From Rouxiella badensis (GTDB lineage Bacteria; Pseudomonadota; Gammaproteobacteria; Enterobacterales; Enterobacteriaceae), in the NCBI RefSeq assembly GCF_002093665.1, contig NZ_MRWE01000017.1, forward strand, positions 1-64,000: 64,000 bases of DNA. The letters run 5' to 3'. Made by a program: the position numbers and the translations under genes. A model generated the notes under the pieces. That model saw only the letters and a list, made by a program, of their open reading frames with translations. It had not been told where the DNA came from and did not search any database. How positions within the stretch are numbered: the first letter of the stretch is position 1; every line of letters begins with the position of its first letter. Shown here piece after piece: positions 1-9,034 of the stretch.

Positions 1-17
1 ATTATTAGCAGTAAATA

Positions 18-55
18 TAAGAGATCTCTTACAGCGTTTGTGAGAGATCTCTCAC
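18..55. repeat. Two related palindromes downstream of syd
   Basis: A 14-bp perfect palindrome TAAGAGATCTCTTA (18-31) is followed by a 16-bp perfect palindrome GTGAGAGATCTCTCAC (40-55). Both contain the core AGAGATCTCT and their centres are 23 bp apart, about two helical turns. They lie just beyond the syd stop codon, so they may be operators of a gene to the left of the window. The binding protein is not recognised. Confidence 0.5.
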
Positions 56-87
56 ACGTCCGTAAGCCAAATTTCCCATGCGCTCAG

Positions 88-636
88 TCAGGGATTTCGA
101 GGGAGCAGCATTGTAAGGAATTCGGATAACGAAGACGAGAGAATCGTTCTTTTTTTACTGCCAAATTGCTCGAGCAATACCTCGCCACTGAGGTTACAGA
201 GCGAGATGAGCATTAATTCCGAATCGGTAGTCCCCAGAAAAAGGGTCGGAGAAAGCTTGAGACGCTTTTGCGTCAGCAGATGCCCAATCAGATTCTCCTG
301 CAGGCGAATAAAATCGTCTTCACTCCACACCTGCACCAAATTGAATGAGTGCTCGAGATAGCTTGCACTCATATCCCCGGAAAACTGCGTGGTGAAATAC
401 GCATGGGCCTCGGGACGCAGTTGAATATCGAGCGCACGTTCAACGTTGTTAAGCGCGGAAGGTGGCGTAAAAGGCTGAGGAAGCCAAAACACTTCATTGT
501 CGCTGCTTCTTACGGCACAGGGTGACGCCACACCGAACAACTCTTCACTGGCGGGTTCATGACCGGTTTGCTGCTGCCACAGCTCAACATAACGTTGGGT
601 AAACCCGCGCAGGGCGTCGGAAACATCAAGGTCCAT
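88..636 (-). CDS. syd: Syd, SecY-interacting protein
   Basis: Syd is a peripheral cytoplasmic protein that binds SecY and takes part in quality control of the Sec translocon. The product matches E. coli Syd along its whole length (about 182 versus 181 residues), including [39 protein letters not shown] and CNLSGEV. The ATG at 636 was chosen because it aligns with the E. coli start (MDDL...); an upstream ATG at 648 would add four residues and has no better ribosome site. It is divergent from queF with about 90 bp between the starts, an arrangement also seen in E. coli. Confidence 0.93.
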   Translation of the reverse strand: MDLDVSDALRGFTQRYVELWQQQTGHEPASEELFGVASPCAVRSSDNEVFWLPQPFTPPSALNNVERALDIQLRPEAHAYFTTQFSGDMSASYLEHSFNLVQVWSEDDFIRLQENLIGHLLTQKRLKLSPTLFLGTTDSELMLISLCNLSGEVLLEQFGSKKRTILSSSLSEFLTMLLPRNP

Positions 637-728
637 ATTTTTTCTCATCTTCAGGGTCAGCAGTGCGTTAAACTAGGAGAATACGCAATTCGTTTTGTAT
701 TGTACCAATCTCTTATCAAGGTGACAGC

Positions 729-1574
729 ATGTCCTCCTATCAGGATAACCCCGCTCTTTCTCAACTGACACTAGGCAAAGCGACGCCTTATCGCGACCAA
801 TACGACGCCACTCTGCTGCAAGCCGTGCCTCGCAGCATGAATCGCGAACCCCTTGGGCTATTTCCGGACTCTCTGCCGTTCCACGGCGCAGACATCTGGA
901 CGATGTACGAACTCTCCTGGCTAAATGCCAAGGGTCTGCCGCAGGTCGCCGTCGGTGAAATCAGCCTGCAAGCCGATAGCGTCAATCTCATCGAGTCAAA
1001 GAGCTTCAAACTGTACCTCAACAGCTTCAACCAGACCAAATTCCAGGACTGGGACGCCGTTAAGATGACGCTCGAAAAAGACCTGAGCGCCTGCGCTCAA
1101 GGCAGCGTGACCGTCAGTCTCCGCGCCCTGCACGAGATTGAAGGCAGCCCAATCGGCCGCTTCGCCGGTATTTGTATCGATGCTCAAGATATTGAAATCA
1201 CCGATTACGGCTTCAGTACCGATTATCTCCAGGACGCCACCAGCGACAAAATAGTCGATGAAACGCTGGTCAGTCACCTGCTTAAATCAAACTGCCTGAT
1301 TACCCATCAGCCTGACTGGGGTTCAGTGCAGATTCAGTATCGTGGGCCAGCCATCGACCGCGAAGCTCTGTTGCGCTATTTGGTCTCATTCCGCAATCAC
1401 AACGAATTCCACGAGCAGTGCGTCGAGCGCATTTTTAACGATCTGCTGCGTTTCTGCCAACCGACGCGTCTTGCGGTCTATGCCCGCTATACCCGCCGCG
1501 GTGGTCTCGACATTAACCCGTGGCGTGCCAATTTCCTGTTTGAGCCGACAACCGCACGCCTTGTTCGCCAATAA
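729..1574 (+). CDS. queF: NADPH-dependent 7-cyano-7-deazaguanine reductase
   Basis: QueF reduces the nitrile preQ0 to the amine preQ1 with NADPH in the synthesis of the tRNA wobble base queuosine. It is a cytoplasmic T-fold enzyme of the long bimodular type. The 281-residue product matches the E. coli length (282). The substrate-binding block [12 protein letters not shown] lies near residue 97, and the catalytic region [13 protein letters not shown] carries the thioimide-forming Cys189 and the proton donor Asp196. A ribosome site AAGGTGA ends a few bases before the ATG. Confidence 0.96.
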   Translation: MSSYQDNPALSQLTLGKATPYRDQYDATLLQAVPRSMNREPLGLFPDSLPFHGADIWTMYELSWLNAKGLPQVAVGEISLQADSVNLIESKSFKLYLNSFNQTKFQDWDAVKMTLEKDLSACAQGSVTVSLRALHEIEGSPIGRFAGICIDAQDIEITDYGFSTDYLQDATSDKIVDETLVSHLLKSNCLITHQPDWGSVQIQYRGPAIDREALLRYLVSFRNHNEFHEQCVERIFNDLLRFCQPTRLAVYARYTRRGGLDINPWRANFLFEPTTARLVRQ

Positions 1575-1701
1575 GGCCCGACTTTGCTCAAGAACTGAGC
1601 TGTCGAGCGACGACCAATGGTAAAAGCCTATGGACAGGTTTACTGTTAAAGCATAACAAGCACGCAAGACATCATTAACGCGGCGTTAATAAGGAGCAAC
1701 T

Positions 1702-3066
1702 TTGATTACACATATCAGCCCACTTGGCTCAATGGATTTGTTGTCTCAGTTGGAAGTGGACATGCTCAAACGTACTGCGAGCAGCGACTTATATCGCCTC
1801 TTCCGTAATTGTTCTTTGGCAGTCTTGAACAGCGGGAGCCAGACCGACAGCAGTAAAGAGCTGCTTGACCGCTTTGAAAGCTTTGACATCAACGTGTTGC
1901 GTCGCGAACGCGGCGTAAAACTTGAATTAGTAAACCCGCCCGAAGAGGCGTTTGTCGACGGTCGTATTATTCGCTCGCTGCAGGCCAACCTGTTTGCCGT
2001 GCTGCGCGATATCCTGTTCGTCAATGCGCAGCTCAGCACCGCGGGCCGATATCAGGACCTCGACACAGGCAGCTCGGTGTACCTCACCAATCTGGTGTTC
2101 TCTATCCTGCGCAACGCCCGAACGCTACACCTGGACGAAGATCCGAACATGGTGGTGTGCTGGGGCGGCCACTCGATTAATGAAATTGAGTACCAGTATG
2201 CGCACAACGTCGGTAACCAGTTAGGTCTGCGTGAACTCAATATCTGTACCGGCTGTGGGCCGGGTGCGATGGAAGCGCCGATGAAAGGTGCCGCCGTCGG
2301 TCATGCGAAACAGCGTTACAAAAATAGCCGCTTTATTGGCATGACCGAACCGTCGATCATTGCCGCAGAGCCGCCAAATCCGCTGGTTAACGAGTTGGTT
2401 ATCATGCCGGATATCGAGAAACGCCTTGAGGCCTTTGTGCGTATTGCACACGGGATCATCATCTTCCCGGGCGGCGTAGGTACCGCCGAAGAGCTGCTTT
2501 ATCTGCTGGGTATTCTGATGGATCCGGCCAACAGCGATCAGGTTCTACCGTTGATCCTGACCGGGCCTAAAGAGAGCGCCAACTACTTTACCGTGCTGGA
2601 TGCGTTTATTCGCGAAACGCTGGGTGATGAAGCGCAGAAACACTACACCATTATCATCGACGATCCGATTGAAGTTGCCCGTCAGCTGAAACGTGCGATG
2701 CCATTAGTTAAAGAGAATCGCCGCAATAGCGGAGATGCCTACAGCTTTAACTGGTCGATTCGTATAGCACCCGATCTGCAGCTGCCGTTTGAGCCAAGCC
2801 ACGAAAACATGGCGAATCTCAATCTGCACCCCAATCAGCCGCCGGAACAGCTTGCCGCTGCACTTCGCAGGGCGTTTTCCGGTATTGTTGCCGGTAACGT
2901 TAAAGAGGTTGGGATCCGTGCTATCGAGAAGCACGGCCGTTTCAAGCTGCATGGCGACCCGCAACTGATGAAAAAAATGGACAGTCTGCTGCAAGGTTTT
3001 GTTGCTCAGCATCGTATGAAACTGCCGGGTACGGCCTACGTACCTTGCTATGAAATCTGTTCCTGA
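1702..3066 (+). CDS. ppnN: Nucleotide 5'-monophosphate nucleosidase PpnN (YgdH)
   Basis: PpnN hydrolyses purine and pyrimidine nucleoside monophosphates to the base and ribose 5-phosphate; in E. coli it is activated by (p)ppGpp. The 454-residue protein has the E. coli length and is nearly colinear with it. It has an N-terminal domain, a LOG-type catalytic domain with the motif PGGVGTAEE at residues 256-264, and a conserved C-terminal domain ending in PCYEIC. The start is TTG: AAGGAG at 1691-1696 sits five bases before it, and the first residues [12 protein letters not shown] equal those of E. coli YgdH. In E. coli sdaC and sdaB follow; here xni follows directly. Confidence 0.95.
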   Translation: MITHISPLGSMDLLSQLEVDMLKRTASSDLYRLFRNCSLAVLNSGSQTDSSKELLDRFESFDINVLRRERGVKLELVNPPEEAFVDGRIIRSLQANLFAVLRDILFVNAQLSTAGRYQDLDTGSSVYLTNLVFSILRNARTLHLDEDPNMVVCWGGHSINEIEYQYAHNVGNQLGLRELNICTGCGPGAMEAPMKGAAVGHAKQRYKNSRFIGMTEPSIIAAEPPNPLVNELVIMPDIEKRLEAFVRIAHGIIIFPGGVGTAEELLYLLGILMDPANSDQVLPLILTGPKESANYFTVLDAFIRETLGDEAQKHYTIIIDDPIEVARQLKRAMPLVKENRRNSGDAYSFNWSIRIAPDLQLPFEPSHENMANLNLHPNQPPEQLAAALRRAFSGIVAGNVKEVGIRAIEKHGRFKLHGDPQLMKKMDSLLQGFVAQHRMKLPGTAYVPCYEICS

Positions 3067-3096
3067 GTTTAGCGCTCAGGGGTCTCGTCACCTAGC

Positions 3097-3129
3097 CTTT
3101 CCCCGCTGAAGAAGTGGGGAAAGTGTTTT
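3097..3129 (+). terminator. Probable ppnN terminator
   Basis: The arms CTTTCCCC (3097-3104) and GGGGAAAG (3116-3123) form an 8-bp stem with an 11-base loop, followed by TGTTTTA. It lies about 30 bases after the ppnN stop. A second 8-bp inverted repeat, GCACCGCA/TGCGGTGC, lies at 3163-3188 before xni but has no T-run on the + strand. Confidence 0.6.
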
Positions 3130-3219
3130 ACTGGGCGAATCCTCGCAATTTATAACTGCAAAGCACCGCAAGCTCACGTCTGCGGTGCCATCTCCCCGAT
3201 TTACTGATACCCTCTTGAA

Positions 3220-3975
3220 ATGAAAATTCACTTACTAATCATTGACGCACTGAATTTAATCAGGCGCATTCATGCTGTACAGGGTTCTCCCTGCGTCATC
3301 GCCTGCCAGAGCGCCGTTAACCAGTTGATTCAACATACGCTACCTTCCCACGCCGTCGCCGTGTTTGACGAAGACGATCGTCATGACAGCTGGCGCCACC
3401 AGTGTCTGCCCGACTACAAAGCGGGTCGTTCTCCGATGCCAGAAAACCTGTTTGCCGAGATGCCCGCACTGAAGGCCGGCTTTGAGAGCCAGGGCATTGC
3501 CTGCTGGCATTCGGCAGGACAAGAAGCCGATGATCTTGCCGCTACCCTGACCGCCAAGGTGGCCGGCGCTGGCCATCAGGTGACCATTGTCTCGACCGAT
3601 AAAGGCTACTGCCAACTCCTAGCGCCGCAGGTGCAGATACGCGATTATTTCCAGAAACGCTGGCTCGACATGCCTTTTGTCCAATCCAGCTTCGGGGTAT
3701 TACCGACTCAGCTTACCGACTACTGGGGACTCGCAGGTATCAGCAGCAGCAAGATCCCTGGCGTGCCGGGCATCGGGCCCAAAACAGCAGTAACGCTGCT
3801 CGCGCAGTATCCTACGCTCGAAGCACTCTATGAGAATCTGCAAGACGTACCGGAGAAATGGCGGGAGAAGTTGCGTGAATATCAGGAGCTGGCCTTTGCC
3901 TGCCGCCGCGTCTCTACGCTGCAAAAAAATGTGGTTTTAAACGGGAATCTGCAAGATTTACGGCTCAAAAATTGA
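3220..3975 (+). CDS. xni: Flap endonuclease-like protein Xni (ExoIX)
   Basis: Xni belongs to the 5'-3' exonuclease/flap endonuclease family related to the N-terminal domain of DNA polymerase I. The 251-residue product matches E. coli Xni in length. It shows the N-terminal hydrophobic strand with an early Asp ([12 protein letters not shown]), an acidic cluster around VFDEDD, the EADDLAAT segment, the [11 protein letters not shown] strand, and a helix-hairpin-helix region [12 protein letters not shown] that binds DNA. E. coli Xni lacks one acidic residue of the distal metal site and its activity has been debated; I cannot resolve this here. Confidence 0.92.
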   Translation: MKIHLLIIDALNLIRRIHAVQGSPCVIACQSAVNQLIQHTLPSHAVAVFDEDDRHDSWRHQCLPDYKAGRSPMPENLFAEMPALKAGFESQGIACWHSAGQEADDLAATLTAKVAGAGHQVTIVSTDKGYCQLLAPQVQIRDYFQKRWLDMPFVQSSFGVLPTQLTDYWGLAGISSSKIPGVPGIGPKTAVTLLAQYPTLEALYENLQDVPEKWREKLREYQELAFACRRVSTLQKNVVLNGNLQDLRLKN

Positions 3976-4020
3976 ACCGTAAATTGAGTTATGACGTGGC
4001 AAGGCACCCATAAAGTCGCC

Positions 4021-4054
4021 TCCCCGAACACTGACATAAGTCAGTGTTCGGGGA
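4021..4054. repeat. 15-bp perfect hairpin between convergent xni and rlmM
   Basis: The arms TCCCCGAACACTGAC and GTCAGTGTTCGGGGA pair perfectly over 15 bp around the loop ATAA. It lies in the gap between the 3' ends of xni and rlmM. There is no T-run on either side, so it is not a standard intrinsic terminator. It may protect 3' ends, act as a REP-like element, or terminate weakly in both directions. Confidence 0.7.
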
Positions 4055-4100
4055 GAGCTAAGGCAGGCAACGCTGCTACAGCAACAAGAACGACGAGGAT

Positions 4101-5207
4101 TTAATAGCGCTCGTCGCGACGGCCAGGAACCGCTGCCCAGAACCTGCGGACGTGAACCGTTACCTCTTCGCGGTCGTGATACAGCTGCTTGGCAAAGATT
4201 TCAACGTTGATGTCGTTTTCGGCCAAACGGCTCTTCATGTGTGCAAGGATCTGCGAAACTTCTTCGTAGCGCTTTTTCATCGGCAGCTTGAGGTTGAAAA
4301 TAGCCTCACGACACCAGCCGTTAACCAGCCAGTCGCCCATCAGCGCCGAAACCTTGGCCGGCACTTCGACCATATCGCACACCAGCCAGTAAATGTTGCT
4401 GCGCGTTGGCTTATATTTGAAGCCGTCTTCGCGGTGATGTGTCACCTGACCGGTCATCATCAAACTCGGTGCCATCGGGCCGTTATCGATAGCGTCTACC
4501 ATCATGCTGCGCTGAACCAGCTGATAGGTCCACCCCCCCGGACATGCACCCAAATCGACCGCATACATTCCGCTGGCCAGTCGCTCTTCCCATTCGTCGG
4601 CCGGAATAAAGACGTGGAACGCCTCTTCCAGTTTCAGCGTAGAGCGACTTGGCGCGTCGGATGGGAACTTGAGACGCGGGATCCCCATGTAGAACGGAGA
4701 ATTGTTGTTACTGTAGGAGTAACCCACATAGCAGCAGCCCGGTGCGATAAAGAATACGTGCACCACAGGACGCTGCGCATTCTCTTTTTTACCTAATACG
4801 CGCGCTTCACGCATTGCCGAACGCAGCGGCACAGTCAGTTTGCGGCAGAATTTGGTCAGTTCTTTGCTTTCGTTGGTGTCAGGGACCTCAACGCGAAGCT
4901 CGCCGCCGTTAGTGATAACGCCCTGCAACATACCCACAATAGGTGTTACACGGTCTTCAGGCGGCAGGTCTTTAAGCAGCTCGCCAACAACCAGCATCTG
5001 GCGGGCAAAGATAAGCTCACGGAAAGGAATTTCCTTCGCCAGCCGATCGGCGTCTTCCAGCTGGTAGCACTCAAACAGCACATAGCCGCTGTCTTCTTTA
5101 ACGCGGGCGAAACCGAAGATCTCTTTCTCGGCCGCTTTGGCGGTGATTTCCGCCGCGCATTCTTTTTCGAAGCCAGAACGGCAGTAGAGTGCGAGTTTAT
5201 TATTCAT
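4101..5207 (-). CDS. rlmM: 23S rRNA 2'-O-ribose C2498 methyltransferase RlmM
   Basis: RlmM methylates the 2'-OH of C2498 in the peptidyl transferase region of 23S rRNA, using S-adenosylmethionine. The 368-residue protein is the E. coli size (366). It has an N-terminal THUMP-like region ([16 protein letters not shown]) and a Rossmann methyltransferase domain with the SAM-binding motif [12 protein letters not shown] at about residues 218-229. The start overlaps the end of ygdD by 8 bp, so the two are translationally coupled. Confidence 0.95.
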   Translation of the reverse strand: MNNKLALYCRSGFEKECAAEITAKAAEKEIFGFARVKEDSGYVLFECYQLEDADRLAKEIPFRELIFARQMLVVGELLKDLPPEDRVTPIVGMLQGVITNGGELRVEVPDTNESKELTKFCRKLTVPLRSAMREARVLGKKENAQRPVVHVFFIAPGCCYVGYSYSNNNSPFYMGIPRLKFPSDAPSRSTLKLEEAFHVFIPADEWEERLASGMYAVDLGACPGGWTYQLVQRSMMVDAIDNGPMAPSLMMTGQVTHHREDGFKYKPTRSNIYWLVCDMVEVPAKVSALMGDWLVNGWCREAIFNLKLPMKKRYEEVSQILAHMKSRLAENDINVEIFAKQLYHDREEVTVHVRRFWAAVPGRRDERY

Positions 5208-5595
5208 GGCGTTGTGCCTTTTGTCCCAGACGCAGCGCGCCGACTAACATCAATATCCAACCGATCAGGAAGAAGGTTCCACCGATCGGTGTAACGAAGA
5301 CCCAGAATTTGAGTCCTGACAGCGCCAGGCAGTAAAGACTGCCGCTGAATAATACGGTTCCCAGAGCCAGACAGGCGCCGCTCCAATAAAACCAGAGGCT
5401 GCTGCGACGCTGCATGGCAACGCCCAGAGCCAATATCGCCAGCGTGTGAACACTCTGGTAATTTAATCCGGTTTGAATCCACGCCATCTCGGCAGAGCCC
5501 AGCGATTGGCTTAATACATGTGCGCCGAATGCGCCAAAGGCGACATAGAAAAAGCCGCTGATGGCGGCAAAAATCAACATTGCACGACTGCTCAT
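5200..5595 (-). CDS. ygdD: Inner membrane protein YgdD, DUF423 family
   Basis: This is a 131-residue hydrophobic protein of the DUF423 family. Four membrane segments are visible: about residues 6-26, 45-62, 70-90 and 97-121. The conserved N-terminal pattern is [13 protein letters not shown]. The molecular function is unknown. It sits between gcvA and rlmM as in E. coli and overlaps rlmM by 8 bp. Confidence 0.92.
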   Translation of the reverse strand: MSSRAMLIFAAISGFFYVAFGAFGAHVLSQSLGSAEMAWIQTGLNYQSVHTLAILALGVAMQRRSSLWFYWSGACLALGTVLFSGSLYCLALSGLKFWVFVTPIGGTFFLIGWILMLVGALRLGQKAQRHE

Positions 5596-5675
5596 AGCTA
5601 GTGTTATCCTTTAGTTTCAAATTCCAGAAGCGTTGATACTCTGGATATCGAAATTTTTTCTTTTATAGAAGTCTT

Positions 5676-6602
5676 CTATATCTGCGGTTGATCGTAGCGG
5701 AAGCGCAGCCTTTCTTGTTCGCTGGCAGCGCGCGCGAGGATCCACTGACGAAAGGCGGCTATTTTACCCAGTTCTGCCTGACTGTCATGACAAACCAGAT
5801 AAAAAGCGTTTTTACTGATTAAAACTTCATTAAACGGGCACACCAGGCGGCCCGCCTCAATCTCAGTCTGCGCCATCACATTATTCGCCAGCGCCACACC
5901 CTGACCATGCACCGCCGCCTGAACCACCATTGCACTGTGGCTGAATATCGGTCCCTGCTGCACGTTAATATGCTGCAAACCCAGCTGCTTGGTATACGCA
6001 AGCCAGTCACGGCGCGAGGCGTCGTGCAGTAGCGTGTGTTTGGATAAGTCTTCCGGCGTCTTCAACGCATTATCGCCCATTAATAGCGAAGGCGCGCAAA
6101 CCGGCAGGAGATATTCGGCGTATAAACGCTCGGTGCGCAGTCCCGGCCAGTTACCTCGACCGTGGAAGATTGCCACGTCTACGTCATCCGATAATTTATC
6201 TTCTTCTCTATCAACGGCCTGAATACGAACGTCGATCCCCGGATAAGCTGAGTTAAAGCCAGAGAGACGCGGAACCAGCCACTGGATGGCAAAGCTCGGC
6301 GGCAAACTGACGGTCAGCGCGCCTTTCGCACTGCGCGCCTGAAGCTTGCGGGTTGCCTCATTCAGCGACGAGAAAATTTCTTTAATATCGAGATAATAAC
6401 TCTGCCCTTCTTCGGTCAACAAAAGTGATCGATTGCGTCGGCGAAACAGTTTTAAGCCCAAAAAGTCCTCAAGTGACTTGATCTGGTGGCTTACTGCGGC
6501 CTGTGTGACGAAAAGCTCCTCGGCCGCCTTGGTAAAACTCAGGTGCCGCGCCGCTGCGTCAAACACACGCAATGAGTTAAGTGGGGGTAAACGTTTAGAC
6601 AT
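5676..6602 (-). CDS. gcvA: Glycine cleavage regulator GcvA (LysR family)
   Basis: GcvA is a LysR-type regulator of the gcvTHP glycine cleavage operon and the activator of the sRNA gene gcvB. It has an N-terminal winged helix (LSFTKAAEELFVTQAAVSHQIKSLEDFLG, about residues 20-48) and a periplasmic-binding-like effector domain. The ATG at 6602 gives MSKRLPPLNSLRVFD, colinear with E. coli; an ATG at 6620 would add six residues not found there. About 305 residues is usual and 308 are predicted. gcvB is transcribed divergently, starting about 130 bp away. Confidence 0.95.
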   Translation of the reverse strand: MSKRLPPLNSLRVFDAAARHLSFTKAAEELFVTQAAVSHQIKSLEDFLGLKLFRRRNRSLLLTEEGQSYYLDIKEIFSSLNEATRKLQARSAKGALTVSLPPSFAIQWLVPRLSGFNSAYPGIDVRIQAVDREEDKLSDDVDVAIFHGRGNWPGLRTERLYAEYLLPVCAPSLLMGDNALKTPEDLSKHTLLHDASRRDWLAYTKQLGLQHINVQQGPIFSHSAMVVQAAVHGQGVALANNVMAQTEIEAGRLVCPFNEVLISKNAFYLVCHDSQAELGKIAAFRQWILARAASEQERLRFRYDQPQI

Positions 6603-6695
6603 GAAGTGGATACTTCTCATTCAGGCCGCGGGCCAAAGACCCGTGCACAATTTTAGTTATTAGTTTTTTTAATCCGAGACATTATAAATTGTCCA

Positions 6696-6724
6696 TTGAG
6701 GATGTACAGGCAAAAACCTATAGT
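6696..6724 (+). promoter_or_regulatory. gcvB promoter
   Basis: A -35 box TTGAGG (6696-6701) and a -10 box TATAGT (6719-6724) are separated by 17 bp. They place the start at about 6731, exactly where the sequence becomes GcvB-like. GcvA is expected to bind upstream, in the gap shared with its own gene. Confidence 0.85.
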
Positions 6725-6730
6725 TGCGCC

Positions 6731-6925
6731 ACTTCCTGTAGCCGGAACGAAAAGTTGAGTGGTATGAGGATGCCGTGATGCTTTTGGCTAGTGGTTGTGA
6801 TGTTGTGTTTGTATTGTCTGGCAATCCAGACCAGTAGCTTAAGTGCTACAAATTTTCACTTCCTGTACATTACCCTGTCTGTCCAAAGTGATTTTTTAGC
6901 ACCGCATTTTGCGGTGCTTTTTTTT
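6731..6925 (+). ncRNA. gcvB: GcvB small regulatory RNA
   Basis: GcvB is an Hfq-dependent sRNA that represses many amino-acid and peptide transporter mRNAs. The 5' end (ACTTCCTGTAGCCGGAACGA) is almost identical to E. coli GcvB. The G/U-rich seed region R1 is at about 6791-6818 (GGTTGTGATGTTGTGTTTGT), and the second conserved seed CACTTCCTGTACATTACCC starts at 6857. The transcript ends in a hairpin GCACCGCA/TGCGGTGC with a T8 run. Its position between gcvA and ygdI is as in E. coli. The predicted length of 195 nt is slightly below the 205 nt of E. coli. Confidence 0.97.
6899..6925 (+). terminator. gcvB terminator
   Basis: An 8-bp stem GCACCGCA (6899-6906) / TGCGGTGC (6910-6917) with a three-base loop is followed by eight Ts. 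It ends 11 bases before the 3' end of the convergent lipoprotein gene. Confidence 0.93.
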
Positions 6926-6935
6926 GCCTGAAGGA

Positions 6936-7157
6936 TTAGTTACCTTCGACCATCTCTTTTACTTCTGACTTATTGATCTGCTGTTTGTTACCATAGGCAT
7001 CCGTGTAGCTGATCATACCGGTGTCACTGTCTGTGCTTGGTTTACCGTTTGCAACGATAGTGCGTCCATCGTTAGTATGCATCACATAATTGCTTGAACA
7101 AGCAGCAAGGGTACCGGCAAGTAAAACAGCTGAAACTACGGCGAAGATCTTCTTCAT
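6936..7157 (-). CDS. ygdI: YgdI-type small lipoprotein
   Basis: This is a 73-residue lipoprotein precursor of the YgdI/YgdR family (DUF903). The signal peptide MKKIFAVVSAVLLAGTLAAC ends in a lipobox, with acylation predicted on the Cys, followed by the family motif SSNYVMHTNDGRTIVANGKP. The ATG at 7157 has AGGAG nine bases upstream; an in-frame ATG at 7229 would put 24 residues before the signal peptide and is rejected. A second family member lies at 35110-35328. The function is unknown. Confidence 0.92.
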   Translation of the reverse strand: MKKIFAVVSAVLLAGTLAACSSNYVMHTNDGRTIVANGKPSTDSDTGMISYTDAYGNKQQINKSEVKEMVEGN

Positions 7158-7354
7158 AATTAACTCCTGTAGATTAAAATGCTTGAATTTCAGGATAAAG
7201 ATATCGCTAAAATTCGATAGACACTCCATTTCAGCATAACAAGCTTCTGGTATATTTCCAGGTAAGCATTCCTAAAGGTGATATAAGACGCTTGTTTCAT
7301 TATATGCAGGCCTTTAACCGATTAACGTATTCGCCGGTATGACCAGGATTTTTG

Positions 7355-8578
7355 ATGACCAATACGCCTTTTGATTTCACCGAATTTCGCCGCCATTTCC
7401 CCGCGTTAAACCAAGACGCGGCTCAGACACTGTGCTATTTAGACAGTGCCGCGACTGCGCTCACGCCGCAGACGGTGATTGACGCGACGGTGAATTATTA
7501 TCAAAACGCAGGGGCCACGGTGCACCGCAGCCAGCATAAAGCGGCACAATCTTTAACACTGGCCTATGAGCAGGCACGCCAGCAGGTCGCCGATTTTATT
7601 CATGCTCCCCGCGTAGAGGATATCGTCTGGACACGCGGCACCACCGAGTCAATAAACCTGGTTGCGCAAAGCTATCTACGCCCGCGTTTACAGCCGGGCG
7701 ACGAGATTATTGTCAGTCAGGCCGAACATCATGCCAACCTCGTCCCTTGGCTCATGCTGGCAGCACAGTGTCAGGCAAAGGTGGTGACACTCCCGCTGAA
7801 CGCCGACTTTCTGCCCGACATCTCTGCCCTGCCCGCATTGCTTAATTCACGCACTCGCCTGTTGGCTATCGGCCAGATGTCTAATGTAACCGGTGGACAG
7901 CCCGACCTCGCGACCGCAATTGCCCTCTGTCACGCCAACGGCACGCCCGTTATGGTCGACGGTGCGCAGGGTGTGGTGCATGGCGAAACAGACGTACAGG
8001 CACTCGACGCAGATTTTTACGCTTTCTCAGGGCACAAACTGTATGGCCCAACGGGGATTGGCGTGCTTTATGGCAAAAGTGAGCGACTGGAATCGATGCA
8101 GCCATGGCACGGCGGCGGAAAAATGCTGACCCATACCGACATGCAGCGCTTTACTCCGCAACAGGCACCGCATCGCTTCGAAGCCGGTACGCCTAACATC
8201 GCGGGCGTGCTGGGTTTGGGGTCGGCCGTTCAATGGTTGAGCACCCTAGACCGTATCGCCGCTGAGCGCTATAGCGCGCAGTTGGCAGACAACGCAGAAA
8301 AAGCGCTCAGCGCCGTCCCCGGTTTTCGCAGCTTCCGTCGCAGCGGTTCATCGCTGCTGGCGTTTGATATCGCAGGGGTACACCACAGTGATATCATTGC
8401 CTTGCTGGCCGAGAAAGGCGTGGCACTGCGCGCCGGCCAACACTGCGCCCAACCTTTAACCGAGGCGCTTGGCGTCAGTGGCTCCTTGCGCGCCTCCTTT
8501 GCGCCCTATAATACCCAGCAGGACGTTGAACGGCTGGTCGACGGCGTTCGATTCGCCCTCGAGCTATTGGCAGACTGA
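7355..8578 (+). CDS. csdA: Cysteine desulfurase CsdA
   Basis: CsdA is a PLP-dependent enzyme that removes sulfur from cysteine and passes the persulfide to CsdE. The 407-residue protein (E. coli 401) shows the PLP lysine in FSGHKLYGPTGIG (Lys228) and the catalytic cysteine in RAGQHCAQPL (Cys364). The ATG at 7355 with AGGA at 7345-7348 is preferred over the TTG one codon upstream. It is followed after 14 bp by csdE and faces tcdA, reproducing the E. coli CSD locus. Confidence 0.96.
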   Translation: MTNTPFDFTEFRRHFPALNQDAAQTLCYLDSAATALTPQTVIDATVNYYQNAGATVHRSQHKAAQSLTLAYEQARQQVADFIHAPRVEDIVWTRGTTESINLVAQSYLRPRLQPGDEIIVSQAEHHANLVPWLMLAAQCQAKVVTLPLNADFLPDISALPALLNSRTRLLAIGQMSNVTGGQPDLATAIALCHANGTPVMVDGAQGVVHGETDVQALDADFYAFSGHKLYGPTGIGVLYGKSERLESMQPWHGGGKMLTHTDMQRFTPQQAPHRFEAGTPNIAGVLGLGSAVQWLSTLDRIAAERYSAQLADNAEKALSAVPGFRSFRRSGSSLLAFDIAGVHHSDIIALLAEKGVALRAGQHCAQPLTEALGVSGSLRASFAPYNTQQDVERLVDGVRFALELLAD

Positions 8579-8592
8579 ATTAGAGAGAAATT

Positions 8593-9027
8593 ATGTTAGC
8601 CCCGCACCCTTTTGGATACGAGATTACCGAGTCATCGTTGATTGAAACGTTTTCCGGCTTCCGCCTGTGGGAAGACCGCTATCGTCAGTTGGTGATGCTG
8701 GCTAAAGCCCTGCCGCCGCTCGACGCAGCGTTGAAAACGCCATCGATTGAGCTTTCGGGCTGTGAGAATCGCGTTTGGCTAGGCTACGAACGACTCGAAA
8801 ACGGTGGGATTCATTTTTATGGCGACAGCGAAGGCAGAATAGTAAAAGGCTTACTTGCAGTTCTCCTCACCGCCGTCGAGGGAAAAACGCCGCAAGAAAT
8901 CTTGAACCGAGATCCGCTTGCACTTTTTGAGACGCTACAGCTGCGTGAACAGTTGAGCAGCAGCCGTGCCAGCGGGCTGGCTGCGCTCTCACAGGGCGTA
9001 CAGAACATCGCCCGCACCTGTCTTTAA
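8593..9027 (+). CDS. csdE: Sulfur acceptor protein CsdE
   Basis: CsdE accepts the persulfide from CsdA and is a SufE-family sulfur carrier. The acceptor cysteine is in the loop [14 protein letters not shown] (Cys57). The 144-residue length fits the family (147 in E. coli). It lies in an operon with csdA. Its 3' end is seven bases from the 3' end of the convergent tcdA gene, with no terminator visible in the gap. Confidence 0.95.
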   Translation: MLAPHPFGYEITESSLIETFSGFRLWEDRYRQLVMLAKALPPLDAALKTPSIELSGCENRVWLGYERLENGGIHFYGDSEGRIVKGLLAVLLTAVEGKTPQEILNRDPLALFETLQLREQLSSSRASGLAALSQGVQNIARTCL

Positions 9028-9034
9028 AAATGTC

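Noticed and set aside
4152-4796. 214-codon plus-strand frame opposite rlmM
   Set aside because: Shadow of rlmM with atypical composition and no domain.
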